Source of the DNA: DASUTB01 sp036374835 | GTDB taxonomy: Bacteria; Actinomycetota; Actinomycetes; Jiangellales; Jiangellaceae | Length of the DNA stretch: 44,845 bases | Assembly: GCA_036374835.1 (NCBI GenBank) | Contig: DASUTB010000007.1 | Coordinates: 1 to 44,845 of the forward strand | Reading direction: 5' to 3' | Part shown: one piece after another, positions 8,494-17,091 of the stretch | Layout of the letters: each line of letters begins with the position of its first letter | How positions within the stretch are numbered: the first letter of the stretch is position 1 | Notes under the pieces: model-generated | What the model saw: the letters and a program-made list of their open reading frames with translations, nothing else | What the model was told of the DNA's origin: nothing | Databases searched by the model: none | Made by a program: the position numbers and the translations under genes

Positions 8494-9323
8494 CCCTCGA
8501 GGCCGGACCAGGACGGACGCTCGCTGCTCTGGGCCCTGCCTTCGGGGCAGTGCTGCCGGAAGTCGCACCAACTGCACAGCGGCGACGGCCGAGGAGGAAA
8601 AACCTCGTCACCGGTCTTGCCGGCACGGAAAGCCTGGTCAGCCTCGGCGCATTCGGCACCGATCTGCTCGGCGCGGCCGAGATGCCTGGCAAGGCTGGCG
8701 TCGTCGTGCTCCCACGACACCACCTCGCCGGACGGCAAGTGGTGGAGCTCGACGCGTCGGCACCGGGTATGCAGCGTCCGGCTCGCTGCGGCCGCATAGA
8801 GCGCCAACGCGAGCGACGACCGTGCGTCGTCGACACTGAGCATGTGCCGTCCGGTCTTGTAGTCGACGATCACCAGCTCCGGTCCGCGCTCGTCGATGCG
8901 GTCCACCCGACCGGACAGCGCCACACCACCGTGCTTCACCGCGACGGTACGCTCCACACCACGCGGCTCCAGGCCCGGATCGAGAAGCTCCACGTAGCGC
9001 GCGACCATCTCCCGTGCGCGGACATGCCACATCTCGGCCTGCGCGTCGTTGCGGAATCCCTCGGTACGCCAGGCCCGGTCGACAAGCCGCCCGGCGGCCG
9101 CCGCCGTACGCTGCTCAACCGGTAGCCGGAAATAGTCCGCGAGCGCTACGTGAACCACGGCGCCCAACGTGTTGTGCGCCCATGGCGGACCCTTCGGCGG
9201 TGGTGGGCGATCCAGATACGCGAAGCGGTACCGGCGTGGACAGTCGACCCACGTGTTCAGCCGGGTCGCCGTCGCCGGATACAGCCGGCGCGGCATACCG
9301 TCGAGCGTCGGCTGCTCGGCCAT
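8490..9323 (-). CDS. RecB-like PD-(D/E)XK nuclease (Cas4-type Fe-S family)
   Basis: Stand-alone RecB-family exonuclease of about 277 aa. Visible active-site elements are His58 (GAVVHVAL), Asp141 (SGRVDRID) and the DxK pair Asp154/Lys156 (VIVDYKTG). Four cysteines, Cys28 (DCPRRYRF) and Cys250/253/259 (PLCSWCDFRQHC), match the iron-sulfur cluster of AddB/Cas4-like nucleases. It probably acts in DNA repair; no cas genes are nearby. ATG 9323 is preceded by GGTGGGA; ATG 9338 is an alternative. It ends on CTAG shared with the MFS gene. Confidence 0.85.
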   Translation of the reverse strand: MAEQPTLDGMPRRLYPATATRLNTWVDCPRRYRFAYLDRPPPPKGPPWAHNTLGAVVHVALADYFRLPVEQRTAAAAGRLVDRAWRTEGFRNDAQAEMWHVRAREMVARYVELLDPGLEPRGVERTVAVKHGGVALSGRVDRIDERGPELVIVDYKTGRHMLSVDDARSSLALALYAAAASRTLHTRCRRVELHHLPSGEVVSWEHDDASLARHLGRAEQIGAECAEADQAFRAGKTGDEVFPPRPSPLCSWCDFRQHCPEGRAQSSERPSWSGLEG

Positions 9324-9415
9324 CACGTTCCCACCCATCGGAATCACTCTTACGCTATCCCCTGGAGCCGATCGCATGGACAGCGCCGGCTACCCGACCC
9401 GGTGGGCATAGGCGC

Positions 9416-10309
9416 TCATCCCGAACCTGCTCCGCGCCGGCTCGGGCGGGAAGACTCGCCGCTGGCCGGCTTGGTGTTCGACTCCGCGAGTGCGACAAGC
9501 CGTTCGTACTCATCCGGCGCCGTTGTGCACAGGCCGAGATCGTACCCGGGCTTGCCCGCGCCGTGATGATCGCTGGACCCGATCACGATCAAGTCGAGGT
9601 CCCCGGCGATTCCACGCAACCGGCGGCGGGCGTCGCCGTCGTGATCGGCGTGATCGATCTCCAACCCGGCCAGGCCGACGGCCGCCAGCGCCGCAAGCCG
9701 CTCCTCGTTGAGCACCGCGTCCGTGCCACGGGCCCATGGGTGCGCCAGCACCGGAACACCACCAGCCGCGCGGATCAGCGCTATCGCGTCCGGCGTCGCA
9801 GGTGCGTACTTGGGAACGTACGCCGGGCCACCGGCGGCAAGCCACGTCGCGAACGCCTCGCGACGGTCCACCACATAACCCTTGGCGATCATCGCATCGG
9901 CGATGTGCGGCCGACCGAGCGTGGTGGCGCCTCCTGCCGCGGCCAGCACGTCGTCCACGGTGAGCGGACGTCCCAGCGCGGTGAGACGCTGCGCGATGGC
10001 CGGGAGCCGGCGCGACCGGTCGGCGCGGATGCGGTCCAGCTCGGTCAGAAGCGGGATGTAATCCGGGTCGGGCAGGTACGCAAGCAGGTGGACGCCCGCC
10101 CGGCCCAGCGTGGTCGACATCTCAACGCCGGGGAGCACGGTCACGCCGTACGACGCGGCGGCCGTGTACGCCGCTGCCCAACCATCGAACGTGTCGTGAT
10201 CGGTGATCGCGACAACGGACAACCCGGCCCGTGCCGCCTTGGCGACGAGCGCGGCCGGAGCATCCGTGCCGTCGGACACGCTGGTGTGGGTGTGCAGGTC
10301 GATCCTCAT
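9416..10309 (-). CDS. PHP-domain phosphoesterase (TrpH/YciV-like)
   Basis: Metal-dependent phosphoesterase of 297 aa related to 3',5'-nucleoside bisphosphate phosphatase (RNase AM/TrpH). Metal-binding motifs appear in order: DLHTHTSVSDG (His6, His8, Asp13), TDHDT (Asp37, His38), PGVEMS (Glu63), GRPHIA, LAHPW and SSDHHG. Length fits the family. ATG 10309 places the first motif at residue 5, as usual; sequence in frame upstream is antisense to the next gene and is excluded. It lies 17 nt downstream of the DUF6758 gene and is probably co-transcribed with it. Confidence 0.88.
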   Translation of the reverse strand: MRIDLHTHTSVSDGTDAPAALVAKAARAGLSVVAITDHDTFDGWAAAYTAAASYGVTVLPGVEMSTTLGRAGVHLLAYLPDPDYIPLLTELDRIRADRSRRLPAIAQRLTALGRPLTVDDVLAAAGGATTLGRPHIADAMIAKGYVVDRREAFATWLAAGGPAYVPKYAPATPDAIALIRAAGGVPVLAHPWARGTDAVLNEERLAALAAVGLAGLEIDHADHDGDARRRLRGIAGDLDLIVIGSSDHHGAGKPGYDLGLCTTAPDEYERLVALAESNTKPASGESSRPSRRGAGSG

Positions 10310-10326
10310 GACCGGGTTCGACGGCG

Positions 10327-10968
10327 CTACTCGGCGAGCCAGAGCGGCGGTGTGCCGTACGGAAGCAGGTCCGCCTCGTGGCCGAGCGATCGCAGATCGG
10401 CCAGCTGCAGGTCCTCGAGCAGAAGCGCCCCGGCGGACTGCGGACGCAACACCGCCCACAACCACTGCCCCCGCCATTGGCCGGCGTAGGCCGCCCGGTC
10501 GTCCGGGCTCGGCAGGCACCACAGCGGGACCGGACGTCCGTTCACTTCGACCTTGGCGTGTGGCGGGCCGGTCACCGCTTCCCCGGGATCCGGACCTGCG
10601 ACGCCGGCGAACCGGGCGCCGAGCCCGACGCCCATCTCCTCGGCGATGAGCACGAGATCGCTCGGACCGCCCAGCGGATTCGGACCGCTGATCACGACGA
10701 CGGTGGCCTGCACGCCGGACACGTCGTCGCCGGCGTGGCCGACCGCGCCGATCACCCAGTTGCGCAGCAGCGGCCACGGCAGCCACAGCGGGACCGCCGA
10801 CCTCTCCCCGAGCTGGCGCGCGAGCTGCGGGCTCGGCGTCGCGATCGGATGTAGCGGATAGACCTCGCCGTGCCGTTCGCATCTCCACCTGCTGGACCAC
10901 ACACCTGGCGGACGCACCTCACCGCCGCAGCGCGGGCACGTCGGTTCGACCTTCACAATGCCCGACAT
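10327..10968 (-). CDS. DUF6758 family protein
   Basis: Actinobacterial protein of unknown function, 213 aa. It starts with a zinc-ribbon-like segment (CPRCGGEVRPPG ... WRCERHGE) and has a Trp-rich centre (VPLWLPWPLLRNW). The overall pattern fits the actinobacterial family I know as DUF6758. No signal peptide or membrane span is obvious. GGAG at 10975-10978 lies 6 nt before the ATG. It precedes the PHP gene on the same strand. Confidence 0.8.
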   Translation of the reverse strand: MSGIVKVEPTCPRCGGEVRPPGVWSSRWRCERHGEVYPLHPIATPSPQLARQLGERSAVPLWLPWPLLRNWVIGAVGHAGDDVSGVQATVVVISGPNPLGGPSDLVLIAEEMGVGLGARFAGVAGPDPGEAVTGPPHAKVEVNGRPVPLWCLPSPDDRAAYAGQWRGQWLWAVLRPQSAGALLLEDLQLADLRSLGHEADLLPYGTPPLWLAE

Positions 10969-10995
10969 TATCGTCTCCGCCCGCCGCTCTGCCCA

Positions 10996-11053
10996 GAATG
11001 ATCACGTTAAGTGCCGAATTCCCTGCCAAACGACGCATACGAACCCTGCGTCG
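10996..11053 (+). repeat. 3'-end family element between DUF6758 and histidine kinase genes
   Basis: The head GAATGATCACGTTAAG is followed by CCGAATTCCC and GCCAAAC, as in other copies, then a hairpin CGACGCA/TGCGTCG (11031-11037, 11047-11053). It lies upstream of one minus-strand gene and downstream of another. It is one of only two copies whose plus-strand head does not follow a plus-strand gene. Confidence 0.75.
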
Positions 11054-11111
11054 TACCCAAAACGCCGGCAATCTCCACTTCCGACCTGGCGCCGAAACAC
11101 TGTTCGGCGGG

Positions 11112-12503
11112 CTACGGATCCGCCGGTGGCGAACTCTCGCGGCTGCGCACGGGTCGGAACCGGACCGTCGCGCGCAGTCCGCCGTTCTCGGCCTCGCTGA
11201 GCTCGACGGATCCGCCATGGGCACGTACCAGCTCACGGACGATCGGCAGCCCGAGCCCGGTGCCTCCGCCGTCGCGGCTGCGCGCGTCGTCGAGCCGGGT
11301 GAACCGGCCGAAGACCAGCTCGCGGTCCTCCGGCGCGATGCCCGGCCCGTCGTCGGCCACCACGAGCACTACGCCGTCTCGGTCCGCTTGCACGTCCACC
11401 GTCACCGCCGACGCCGCGTGCCGTACCGCGTTGTCCACCAGGTTCGCAACGATCCGCCGCAGGCCGTCGACGTCGCCGTCGACCACCGCGGACGGCACGC
11501 CCGTGCGGGTGACGCGCACGTCGACGCTCCCGTAACGCCCCACCTGGTCGTCCGCCATCTCGGCCAGGTCGACCGCCGAAAGCGGCCGCTGCGGGACCTC
11601 GTCGATACGGGCCAGGATCAGCAGATCGTCCACGAGCCGCGACAGCCGCTCCACGTCCACGAGCGCATCAGCGCTCGCGGTGTGCCAGTCGGTCTTGTCG
11701 GGGTGGACCCGTGCCACCTCCAGCTGCGTCTTGATCGAGGCGAGCGGGCTGCGGAGCTCATGGGCGGCGTCGGACACGAACGTGCGCTGCTTCGCGCTCG
11801 ACCGCTCCAGCCGGTTGAGCATGTCGTTGAGCGTGACGGCCAGCCGGTGTATTTCGTCGTCCGCGGCGGGGACGGGCAGCCGGCGGCGCTCGCGCGTCGA
11901 CGTGATCTCCTCGGCGCCGCTGCGCAACGCCGCCACCGGGCGCAGCACCTGGCCGACCAGCAGCCAGCACACGATCGCGAACGAGACGACCAGCAGCGGT
12001 AGCCCAGCGAACAGAAATGTGCGGATCACCTGCATCGCATCCTGCACATCGGCGAGCGACATGGCCACCAGAACAGTCTGGCTCCCGCCGTCGCCGGTCG
12101 GCTGGCCGACGACGTACAGGTCGTCCGCCTGGCCGAGACGGGAACCGGGCACTGTGCGCGACTCTCCGTCCCGCACCGCATTCACGTCCTCCGGCAGCAG
12201 AATCGGACTGAGCTGATCACCGCCCGGCGAGGCGGCGAGGACGCGATCCTGTTCGTCGACGACCTGCACCAGCGGGGTCCCGACTTCGACCGGAATCGGG
12301 TCGGGCAGCCGTCCCGTATCGACCAGTAGCGCCACGTCGGCCGCCCGTTGCCGAGCCGCATCGTCCACACCGGTCACCAGCGCCCGCTGTACACCCTCGA
12401 TCAGCAGGATCGCCCCGGCGGCGAGTGCGCCGGCGACGAGAATCGTGGCGACCAGCGTGAGCCGGGCCCGAAGACTGATCCGGCCGAGCCACTCAACCGC
12501 CAT
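11112..12503 (-). CDS. Two-component sensor histidine kinase
   Basis: Membrane HisKA-type kinase of 463 aa that phosphorylates the adjacent response regulator. Two transmembrane segments (about 12-36 and 162-184) bracket a sensor loop of roughly 125 residues. A HAMP linker (about 185-238) follows, then the dimerisation domain with His248 in SDAAHELRSP and an ATPase domain with the N box NLVDNAVRH, the G1 box DDGPGIA and the G2 box GGTGLGLPIV. ATG 12503 overlaps the regulator's 3' end by 11 nt, so translation is probably coupled. What it senses is unknown; the divergent LolA-like/ABC genes suggest an envelope signal. Confidence 0.92.
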   Translation of the reverse strand: MAVEWLGRISLRARLTLVATILVAGALAAGAILLIEGVQRALVTGVDDAARQRAADVALLVDTGRLPDPIPVEVGTPLVQVVDEQDRVLAASPGGDQLSPILLPEDVNAVRDGESRTVPGSRLGQADDLYVVGQPTGDGGSQTVLVAMSLADVQDAMQVIRTFLFAGLPLLVVSFAIVCWLLVGQVLRPVAALRSGAEEITSTRERRRLPVPAADDEIHRLAVTLNDMLNRLERSSAKQRTFVSDAAHELRSPLASIKTQLEVARVHPDKTDWHTASADALVDVERLSRLVDDLLILARIDEVPQRPLSAVDLAEMADDQVGRYGSVDVRVTRTGVPSAVVDGDVDGLRRIVANLVDNAVRHAASAVTVDVQADRDGVVLVVADDGPGIAPEDRELVFGRFTRLDDARSRDGGGTGLGLPIVRELVRAHGGSVELSEAENGGLRATVRFRPVRSRESSPPADP

Positions 12504-13170
12504 CGCCGGCCAACCGGTACCCGGCACCACGCACCGTCTGTAGTGCGGTGCGGCCGAACGGTGCGTCGATCTTCTTGCGCAGGTATCCGATGTACACCTC
12601 GACGACGTTCGGGTCGCCTTCATAGTAGGCGTCCCACACGTGAGCGAGGATCTCGGACTTGGAGAGCACTTCGTCGGGGCGCCGCATGAATAACTCCAGC
12701 AGCGTGAACTCGCGCGGTGTCAGGGAGATGTCGGTGTCGCCGCGGCGCACGGTGTGCCCGGCCGGGTCGAGCGTCAGATCGCCGGCGGTCAGGACGGCCG
12801 GCCGCGGGGGCGCCGTCCTGCGCAGCAACGCCCGCAGCCGGGCCACCAGCACGACGAAGGAGAACGGCTTGGTGAGGTAGTCGTCCGCACCGACGTCGAG
12901 CCCGTCGGCCTGGTCGTACTCGCCGTCCTTGGCGGACAACATCAGCACCGGCACCCAGTTGTCCTCGGCCCGCAGCGCCCGGCACACGCGATACCCGGAG
13001 AGCTTTGGCAGCATGATGTCGAGCACGACCGCGTCGTACTCACCGTGCCGGGCCCGGTGCAGGCCCTCCTCCCCGTCATGGGCGAGATCGACGGCGAATC
13101 CTTCGGCCCGCAGACCACGCTGGACTGCTTCAGCGAGCCGGACCTCGTCCTCGACCACCAGTATGCGCAC
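12493..13170 (-). CDS. OmpR-family response regulator
   Basis: Transcription regulator of 225 aa. The receiver domain (1-115) has the acidic pair Glu8/Asp9, phospho-acceptor Asp51 (VVLDIMLP) and Lys101 (TKPF). The winged-helix DNA-binding domain (about 127-221) shows LTPREFTLLELFM and GYRL near the end. GTG 13170 gives the usual RILVVEDE start; the open frame continues upstream without family-like sequence. A tandem 11-bp repeat in the divergent promoter region is the likely binding site. Confidence 0.92.
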   Translation of the reverse strand: MRILVVEDEVRLAEAVQRGLRAEGFAVDLAHDGEEGLHRARHGEYDAVVLDIMLPKLSGYRVCRALRAEDNWVPVLMLSAKDGEYDQADGLDVGADDYLTKPFSFVVLVARLRALLRRTAPPRPAVLTAGDLTLDPAGHTVRRGDTDISLTPREFTLLELFMRRPDEVLSKSEILAHVWDAYYEGDPNVVEVYIGYLRKKIDAPFGRTALQTVRGAGYRLAGDGG

Positions 13171-13247
13171 CGGATCAGTGTCCCGTACTGCGGCTGCGAA
13201 GCGCACATCCGCTCGTCCTCGGGCGTCGCACATGCGCCGGGAGCCGG

Positions 13248-13269
13248 TGTTCTCAGGTTGTTCACAGGG
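13248..13269. promoter_or_regulatory. Candidate response-regulator operator (tandem 11-bp repeats)
   Basis: TGTTCTCAGGT (13248-13258) is immediately followed by TGTTCACAGGG (13259-13269). Head-to-tail 11-bp repeats spaced by one helical turn are typical of OmpR/PhoB-type sites. They lie between the divergent regulator and LolA-like genes, about 50 nt before the latter's start. The assignment is inferred from pattern and position. Confidence 0.5.
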
Positions 13270-13317
13270 GATGTGGCGCACAGTGAAAGCAGCAACACCG
13301 CAATCGTGGAGGGCGAT

Positions 13318-14448
13318 ATGGGAACGAAATTGACCGCTCGCAAGGCACGCTGGATGGTGCCGGTCGCGGTTGTGGCCACGGCCGGGGTGGTCGCCGGCGG
13401 GGTCGCTCTGGCCGGCGAAGACTCGCCCGAGCTACCGGCCAAGGACGCCGCCGACCTGCTCACCGATATCGAAGCCGCCGAGTTCGAGCCGTTCTCCGGC
13501 ACGGTCGTGCAGACCTCCAGGCTCGGCCTGCCGGAGTTGCCCGGCCTCACCGGCCACTCGGCGGACACCTCGCCGCTGCGCATGCTGACCGGCTCGAACA
13601 CCGCACGCCTGTGGGTCTCGTCGGCAGAACAGTTCCGGTTCTCGCTCATGGGCGCCTTTGACGAGGTGACGCTCATCCGCAACGGCTCCGACGTGTGGCT
13701 GTGGTCGAGCGGCACCAACGAGGCGGACCATCTCACCCTGCCCGGCTCGATGCCCCTTCCGGGCCCGGCCAAGGGCGCGTCACCACATCCGGACCCCCAT
13801 GCCTCGGCGGAGGAGATCCTGGAGGCTATCGAGCCCAGCACCGAGGTCGCGGTCACCGGCACCGTCGAGGTCGCCGGCCGGGACGCCTACGACCTCGCGA
13901 TCCGGCCGCGTGACGACGGTTCGCTCGTCGATGAGATCGCGCTCGCGGTGGACGGTGAGACGTCCCGCGTGCTGCGCATCGAAGTGACCGCGGACGGCAT
14001 GACCGAGCCGGCCTTCGAACTCGGCTTCACCTCCGTGTCCTTCGACGACCCGTCCGACGAGGTCTACCGCTTCAACCCGCCGCCCGGGGCCGACGTCACC
14101 GAGCACAACACTCTCGAGCTCGCGAGGTCGTTCATGGATCTGCGGGCGGGCAAGGAGCACCACGCCGCCGGCGCCCCGACCGTGATCGGCGAGGGCTGGA
14201 CGTCGGTGGTCGTGCTTGAGGACGTCGAACTGCCGAGCGGGGACGGCGAGCCCTCGGACGAGGACGCCGACGCGACCCTCGATGCGCTGCTCGAGTCCGC
14301 CGAGCCGGTCAGCGGTCCCTACGGATCCGGCCGCCTCTTCACGACGTCGCTGCTTTCGGCCCTGTGGCTCGACGACGGCACACTGCTGGTCGGTGCGGTC
14401 ACGCCGGACGTCCTCGAAGCGGCGGCCACCGAGGTAGCGTCATCGTGA
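13318..14448 (+). CDS. LolA-like / DUF2092-type envelope protein
   Basis: Exported protein of 376 aa, anchored or processed by one N-terminal hydrophobic segment (about 12-34). The body resembles actinobacterial proteins annotated as LolA- or sigma-E-regulatory-like (DUF2092): EFEPFSGTVVQTSRLGLPELP, VWLWSSGTNE, YRFNPPPGADV. It may bind lipid or sense the envelope, but its function is not proven. GGAGGG at 13308-13313 precedes ATG 13318 by 4 nt. Its stop TGA overlaps the next gene's GTG start, so it forms an operon with the ABC exporter and is probably controlled by the divergent two-component system. Confidence 0.82.
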   Translation: MGTKLTARKARWMVPVAVVATAGVVAGGVALAGEDSPELPAKDAADLLTDIEAAEFEPFSGTVVQTSRLGLPELPGLTGHSADTSPLRMLTGSNTARLWVSSAEQFRFSLMGAFDEVTLIRNGSDVWLWSSGTNEADHLTLPGSMPLPGPAKGASPHPDPHASAEEILEAIEPSTEVAVTGTVEVAGRDAYDLAIRPRDDGSLVDEIALAVDGETSRVLRIEVTADGMTEPAFELGFTSVSFDDPSDEVYRFNPPPGADVTEHNTLELARSFMDLRAGKEHHAAGAPTVIGEGWTSVVVLEDVELPSGDGEPSDEDADATLDALLESAEPVSGPYGSGRLFTTSLLSALWLDDGTLLVGAVTPDVLEAAATEVASS

Positions 14449-15452
14449 ACTCGCCGCACCAGTCCACTGCAGTGATCACCGGCACTTCTCCCACGCACAG
14501 TGTGCAGAGTGCCGGTGATCACGCAGGTGTAGCGATCAGCACGGCCGGGCTGTCGAAGCGGTTCGGCGATCAGCTCGCGGTGGCCGACCTTGATCTCTCC
14601 GTACCGACCGGCTCGGTGTACGGCTTCCTCGGACCGAACGGCAGCGGCAAGACGACCACGATCCGGATGCTGCTGGGCCTCGTGAAACCGACGAGTGGGG
14701 CGGTGGAGCTACTTGGCCGGCCGATACCTGCCGGGGCGGGGGACGTCCTGCCGCACGTCGGTGCCCTTGTCGAGGGTCCGGCCTTCCACCCGTACCTGTC
14801 GGGACGCGACAACCTGCTCCGTCTGGACGCGGCGGACCGATCGGTGAGCGGCAAGGACGCCCGCGGCCGGGTGGGTGAGGCGCTGGAGCGGGTCGGCCTC
14901 GGCGCGGCCGCCGCCAAACGGTACCGCGCGTATTCGCTGGGCATGCGACAGCGCCTCGGGCTGGCGGCCGCGTTGCTGCGACCTCGTGAGCTGGTCGTGC
15001 TCGACGAGCCGACCAACGGCCTCGACCCGCAGGGCACCCGCGAGGTCCGGGCGATCATCAGAGACATCGCCGCCGGCGGAACGACCGTGTTCGTCTCCTC
15101 GCACCTGCTCAGCGAGGTCGAGCAGGTGTGCAGCCACGTCGGCGTCATGAGCCATGGACGGCTTATCTTCTCCGGCACGCTGAACTCGCTGCGGCACGCC
15201 GCGGACACCGTTGTGCGGGTCGAGACGTCGAGTCCGGCCGCGGCGGCGGCGGTCCTGCACTGCAACGGCACGGCCGAGCCGCAGATCCGTAGCGGCGAAG
15301 TCGTCGCCACACTTCAGGACGCACATCCCGAGGAGCTGGTCGCCATGCTCGTCGAGCGGGGTGTGCCGGTTCGCCAGTTCGTCGTGGCGCTGCCGGATCT
15401 CGAGGACGTGTTCGTCCAGCTGACCGGGGAGGGATTCGATGTCGACGGCTGA
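14445..15452 (+). CDS. ABC transporter ATP-binding protein
   Basis: ATPase of an ABC-2 type exporter, 335 aa from GTG 14445. Motifs: Walker A GPNGSGKT (63-70), signature SLGMRQRLGL, Walker B LVVLDEPTNGLDP, switch His in SSHLLSE. The C-terminal about 90 residues are the usual extension of the drug/bacitracin exporter group. GAGG at 14431-14434 lies 10 nt before the GTG, which overlaps the preceding stop (GTGA). About 30 residues before the ABC fold are unlike the family because a TGATCACCGGCACT palindrome lies inside this stretch. GTG 14472 and GTG 14502 are alternative starts without a good ribosome-binding site. Confidence 0.88.
   Translation: MNSPHQSTAVITGTSPTHSVQSAGDHAGVAISTAGLSKRFGDQLAVADLDLSVPTGSVYGFLGPNGSGKTTTIRMLLGLVKPTSGAVELLGRPIPAGAGDVLPHVGALVEGPAFHPYLSGRDNLLRLDAADRSVSGKDARGRVGEALERVGLGAAAAKRYRAYSLGMRQRLGLAAALLRPRELVVLDEPTNGLDPQGTREVRAIIRDIAAGGTTVFVSSHLLSEVEQVCSHVGVMSHGRLIFSGTLNSLRHAADTVVRVETSSPAAAAAVLHCNGTAEPQIRSGEVVATLQDAHPEELVAMLVERGVPVRQFVVALPDLEDVFVQLTGEGFDVDG
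14473..14521. repeat. Palindrome with TGATCACCGGCACT arms inside the ABC 5' region
   Basis: Perfect 14-bp arms (14473-14486 and 14508-14521) enclose a 21-nt loop. It is the same palindrome as at 2978-3026. If translation starts at GTG 14445 it encodes part of the N-terminus; it would also form a hairpin in the operon mRNA. Confidence 0.8.
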
Positions 15453-16299
15453 GTTGATCCGTCCTGCTTCGGCTTCGCGCATCCCCCGGCTGCGGGCGCG
15501 GCTGCTGGGCTCGGAACTGCGACTCGTCCTCCGTCGCCGGCGCAACCTCGGCATGCTGGCCGCGCTCGCCGCGGTTCCGATCTTGCTCGGGGTGATTGTA
15601 CGAATCACCTCCGGGCCGGACGCCGGCCAGGGTCCACCGCTGCTCGACCAGGTGGCGCACAACGGGTTCTTCCTCGGCCTCGCAGCGCTGGTGTTCGCGT
15701 TGCCCCTGTTCCTGCCGATGGTCTTGGGGGTCGTCGCAGGCGACTCGGTGGCCGGTGAGGCGAACCTCGGAACGCTACGCAATCTGCTCGTGGTGCCCGC
15801 GGGGCGAACCCGGCTGCTGCTGGTCAAGGCCGCCGGCATCGCCGTCTACGCGCTCGCCGCGGTCGCGATCATCCTGGCCTCCGGGCTGATCACCGGCGCG
15901 GTGCTGTTCCCCTCCGGTGAAGTGGTCACGCTGTCGGGCACCGTGATCGGCTACGGCGAAGCGCTCGGCAGGGCCCTGCTGATCGCGGGCTACATGGCCG
16001 TCATGATGTCGGCGCTCGGCGCGATCGGCCTGTTCTTCTCGACCCTCACCGAGGTGCCGATGGGTGCGATGGCCGCCACCGTCACCGCTGCGATCGCCAG
16101 CCAGATCCTCGACGCGGTGCCGCAGGTCGAGGCGATCCATCCGGTCCTACCGACACACTGGTGGGAGACGTTCGTCGACTTGATCCGCGACCCGATGTAT
16201 CTCGCCGACGTCGGCCCCGGACTGGCGGTCGCGGCCGGCTACATCGCCGTGTTCATGACGGCCGCCTGGGCCCGCATCACCACCAAGGACGTCACCTGA
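15439..16299 (+). CDS. ABC-2 type permease
   Basis: Membrane subunit of 286 aa paired with the upstream ATPase. It has six predicted hydrophobic segments (about 38-56, 75-100, 130-155, 180-203, 210-228, 258-277). The loop GEANLGTLRNLLVVP resembles the conserved cytoplasmic loop of ABC-2 permeases (E..xGTlr). ATG 15439 overlaps the ATPase gene by 14 nt and has GGGGAGGG at 15426-15433. Substrate is unknown; lipid or drug export is plausible from the family. The stop TGA abuts a 3'-end repeat. Confidence 0.88.
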   Translation: MSTAELIRPASASRIPRLRARLLGSELRLVLRRRRNLGMLAALAAVPILLGVIVRITSGPDAGQGPPLLDQVAHNGFFLGLAALVFALPLFLPMVLGVVAGDSVAGEANLGTLRNLLVVPAGRTRLLLVKAAGIAVYALAAVAIILASGLITGAVLFPSGEVVTLSGTVIGYGEALGRALLIAGYMAVMMSALGAIGLFFSTLTEVPMGAMAATVTAAIASQILDAVPQVEAIHPVLPTHWWETFVDLIRDPMYLADVGPGLAVAAGYIAVFMTAAWARITTKDVT

Positions 16300-16390
16300 A
16301 TGACCACGTAAACGGCCCGTGGGCACTCTTAGCGACCCGTCGACGGGTCGCTAAGAGGTACCTTCCGCAGCTCCCGACACTACGTGCTCA
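16298..16390 (+). repeat. 3'-end family element with perfect 32-bp palindrome
   Basis: The head GAATGACCACGTAAAC overlaps the permease stop. A loopless 32-bp palindrome follows at 16326-16357, centred on GTCGAC, with half-site CTCTTAGCGACCCGTC. Its CGACCCGT/ACGGGTCG core is shared with the long elements at 29625 and 36738. A degenerate right end, TACGTG (16381-16386), overlaps the stop of the convergent HNH gene. It could act as a bidirectional terminator. Confidence 0.82.
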
Positions 16391-16901
16391 CCGGCACAGG
16401 CACGGCGTGCTGCAGCCAGTCGGGCAGATCCTCGCGGGCACGGATACCGAGCGCCAGCACGATCGCGGTGTGCGCGCGGGGTTCGTACGGCTCGCTCAAC
16501 AGCTGCATGCCCGCTTCGGCAGGCGTCCGGTTCGCCTTGCGCTGGTTGCACGGTGAGCAGGCCGCGACGGTGTTCATCCAGCCACGCTGGGACCCGCCGC
16601 GAGACACCGGCGTGACGTGATCGACCGTCGTCGCGCGGCCATGGCAGTACGCGCACCGGCGTCCGTCCCGCTCCAGGACTCCGCGCCGGGACCACGGCAC
16701 CCGCCGCCGGTACGGCACGCGGACGAACCGGAGCAGCCGGACCACCAGCGGCATCGGGATCTCCCGGCTGGCCGAGCGGAAGACACGCTCGTCATCGACG
16801 TGCTCGGCGACCGCCTTCTCGGTGAGTACCAGAATGACGGCACGGCGCACCGAGACCACCGCCAGCGGCTCGTAGGAGGCGTTCAGCACCAGCGTGTGCA
16901 T
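16380..16901 (-). CDS. HNH endonuclease
   Basis: Protein of 173 aa with a C-terminal HNH nuclease fold: Cys83-x2-Cys86, the DH pair Asp94/His95 in TTVDHVTP, Asn110 and Cys115-x2-Cys118 followed by NQRK. The N-terminal half (LVLNASYEPLAVVSVRRA) is typical of a widespread actinobacterial HNH family whose cellular role is undefined. A near-perfect ribosome-binding site AAAGGAGG lies 6 nt before ATG 16901. No restriction-modification or prophage genes adjoin. Confidence 0.9.
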   Translation of the reverse strand: MHTLVLNASYEPLAVVSVRRAVILVLTEKAVAEHVDDERVFRSASREIPMPLVVRLLRFVRVPYRRRVPWSRRGVLERDGRRCAYCHGRATTVDHVTPVSRGGSQRGWMNTVAACSPCNQRKANRTPAEAGMQLLSEPYEPRAHTAIVLALGIRAREDLPDWLQHAVPVPVST

Positions 16902-17004
16902 GAGCGACCTCCTTTCGCCGTAGGCTCACCTGGCCTGATCGTAAGCCATAGTGCCTGGGCACAGAAGTTTGCGCACCCCGTTATTCGCCCGTGTTGATAC
17001 ACCC

Positions 17005-17036
17005 GCGGGCCTTCGGCCCCGCGCACCCCCACCGTG
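17005..17036. terminator. TTCG-loop hairpin, candidate terminator
   Basis: GCGGG and CCCGC (17005-17009, 17018-17022) pair around CC-TTC-GG, followed by CCCCCACC. A near copy occurs at 33365. The 190-nt gap between the HNH and acyltransferase genes holds nothing else that I recognise. Confidence 0.45.
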
Positions 17037-17091
17037 GTCACCCGCTTCGACGTCGCCATCAGGCATCCCGTGAACAGCGACATGTCATTTC

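Noticed and set aside
9014..10489. Open frame of about 490 codons antisense to the RecB-like and PHP genes
   Set aside because: Low-complexity Arg/Pro content; both opposite genes have intact active-site motifs.
12754..13317. Upstream extension of the LolA-like frame
   Set aside because: It would run antisense through the response regulator; ATG 13318 has a strong ribosome-binding site and leads into a signal segment.
16883..17083. Short minus-strand open frame upstream of the HNH gene
   Set aside because: 66 residues without family resemblance, overlapping the HNH ribosome-binding site and a hairpin.
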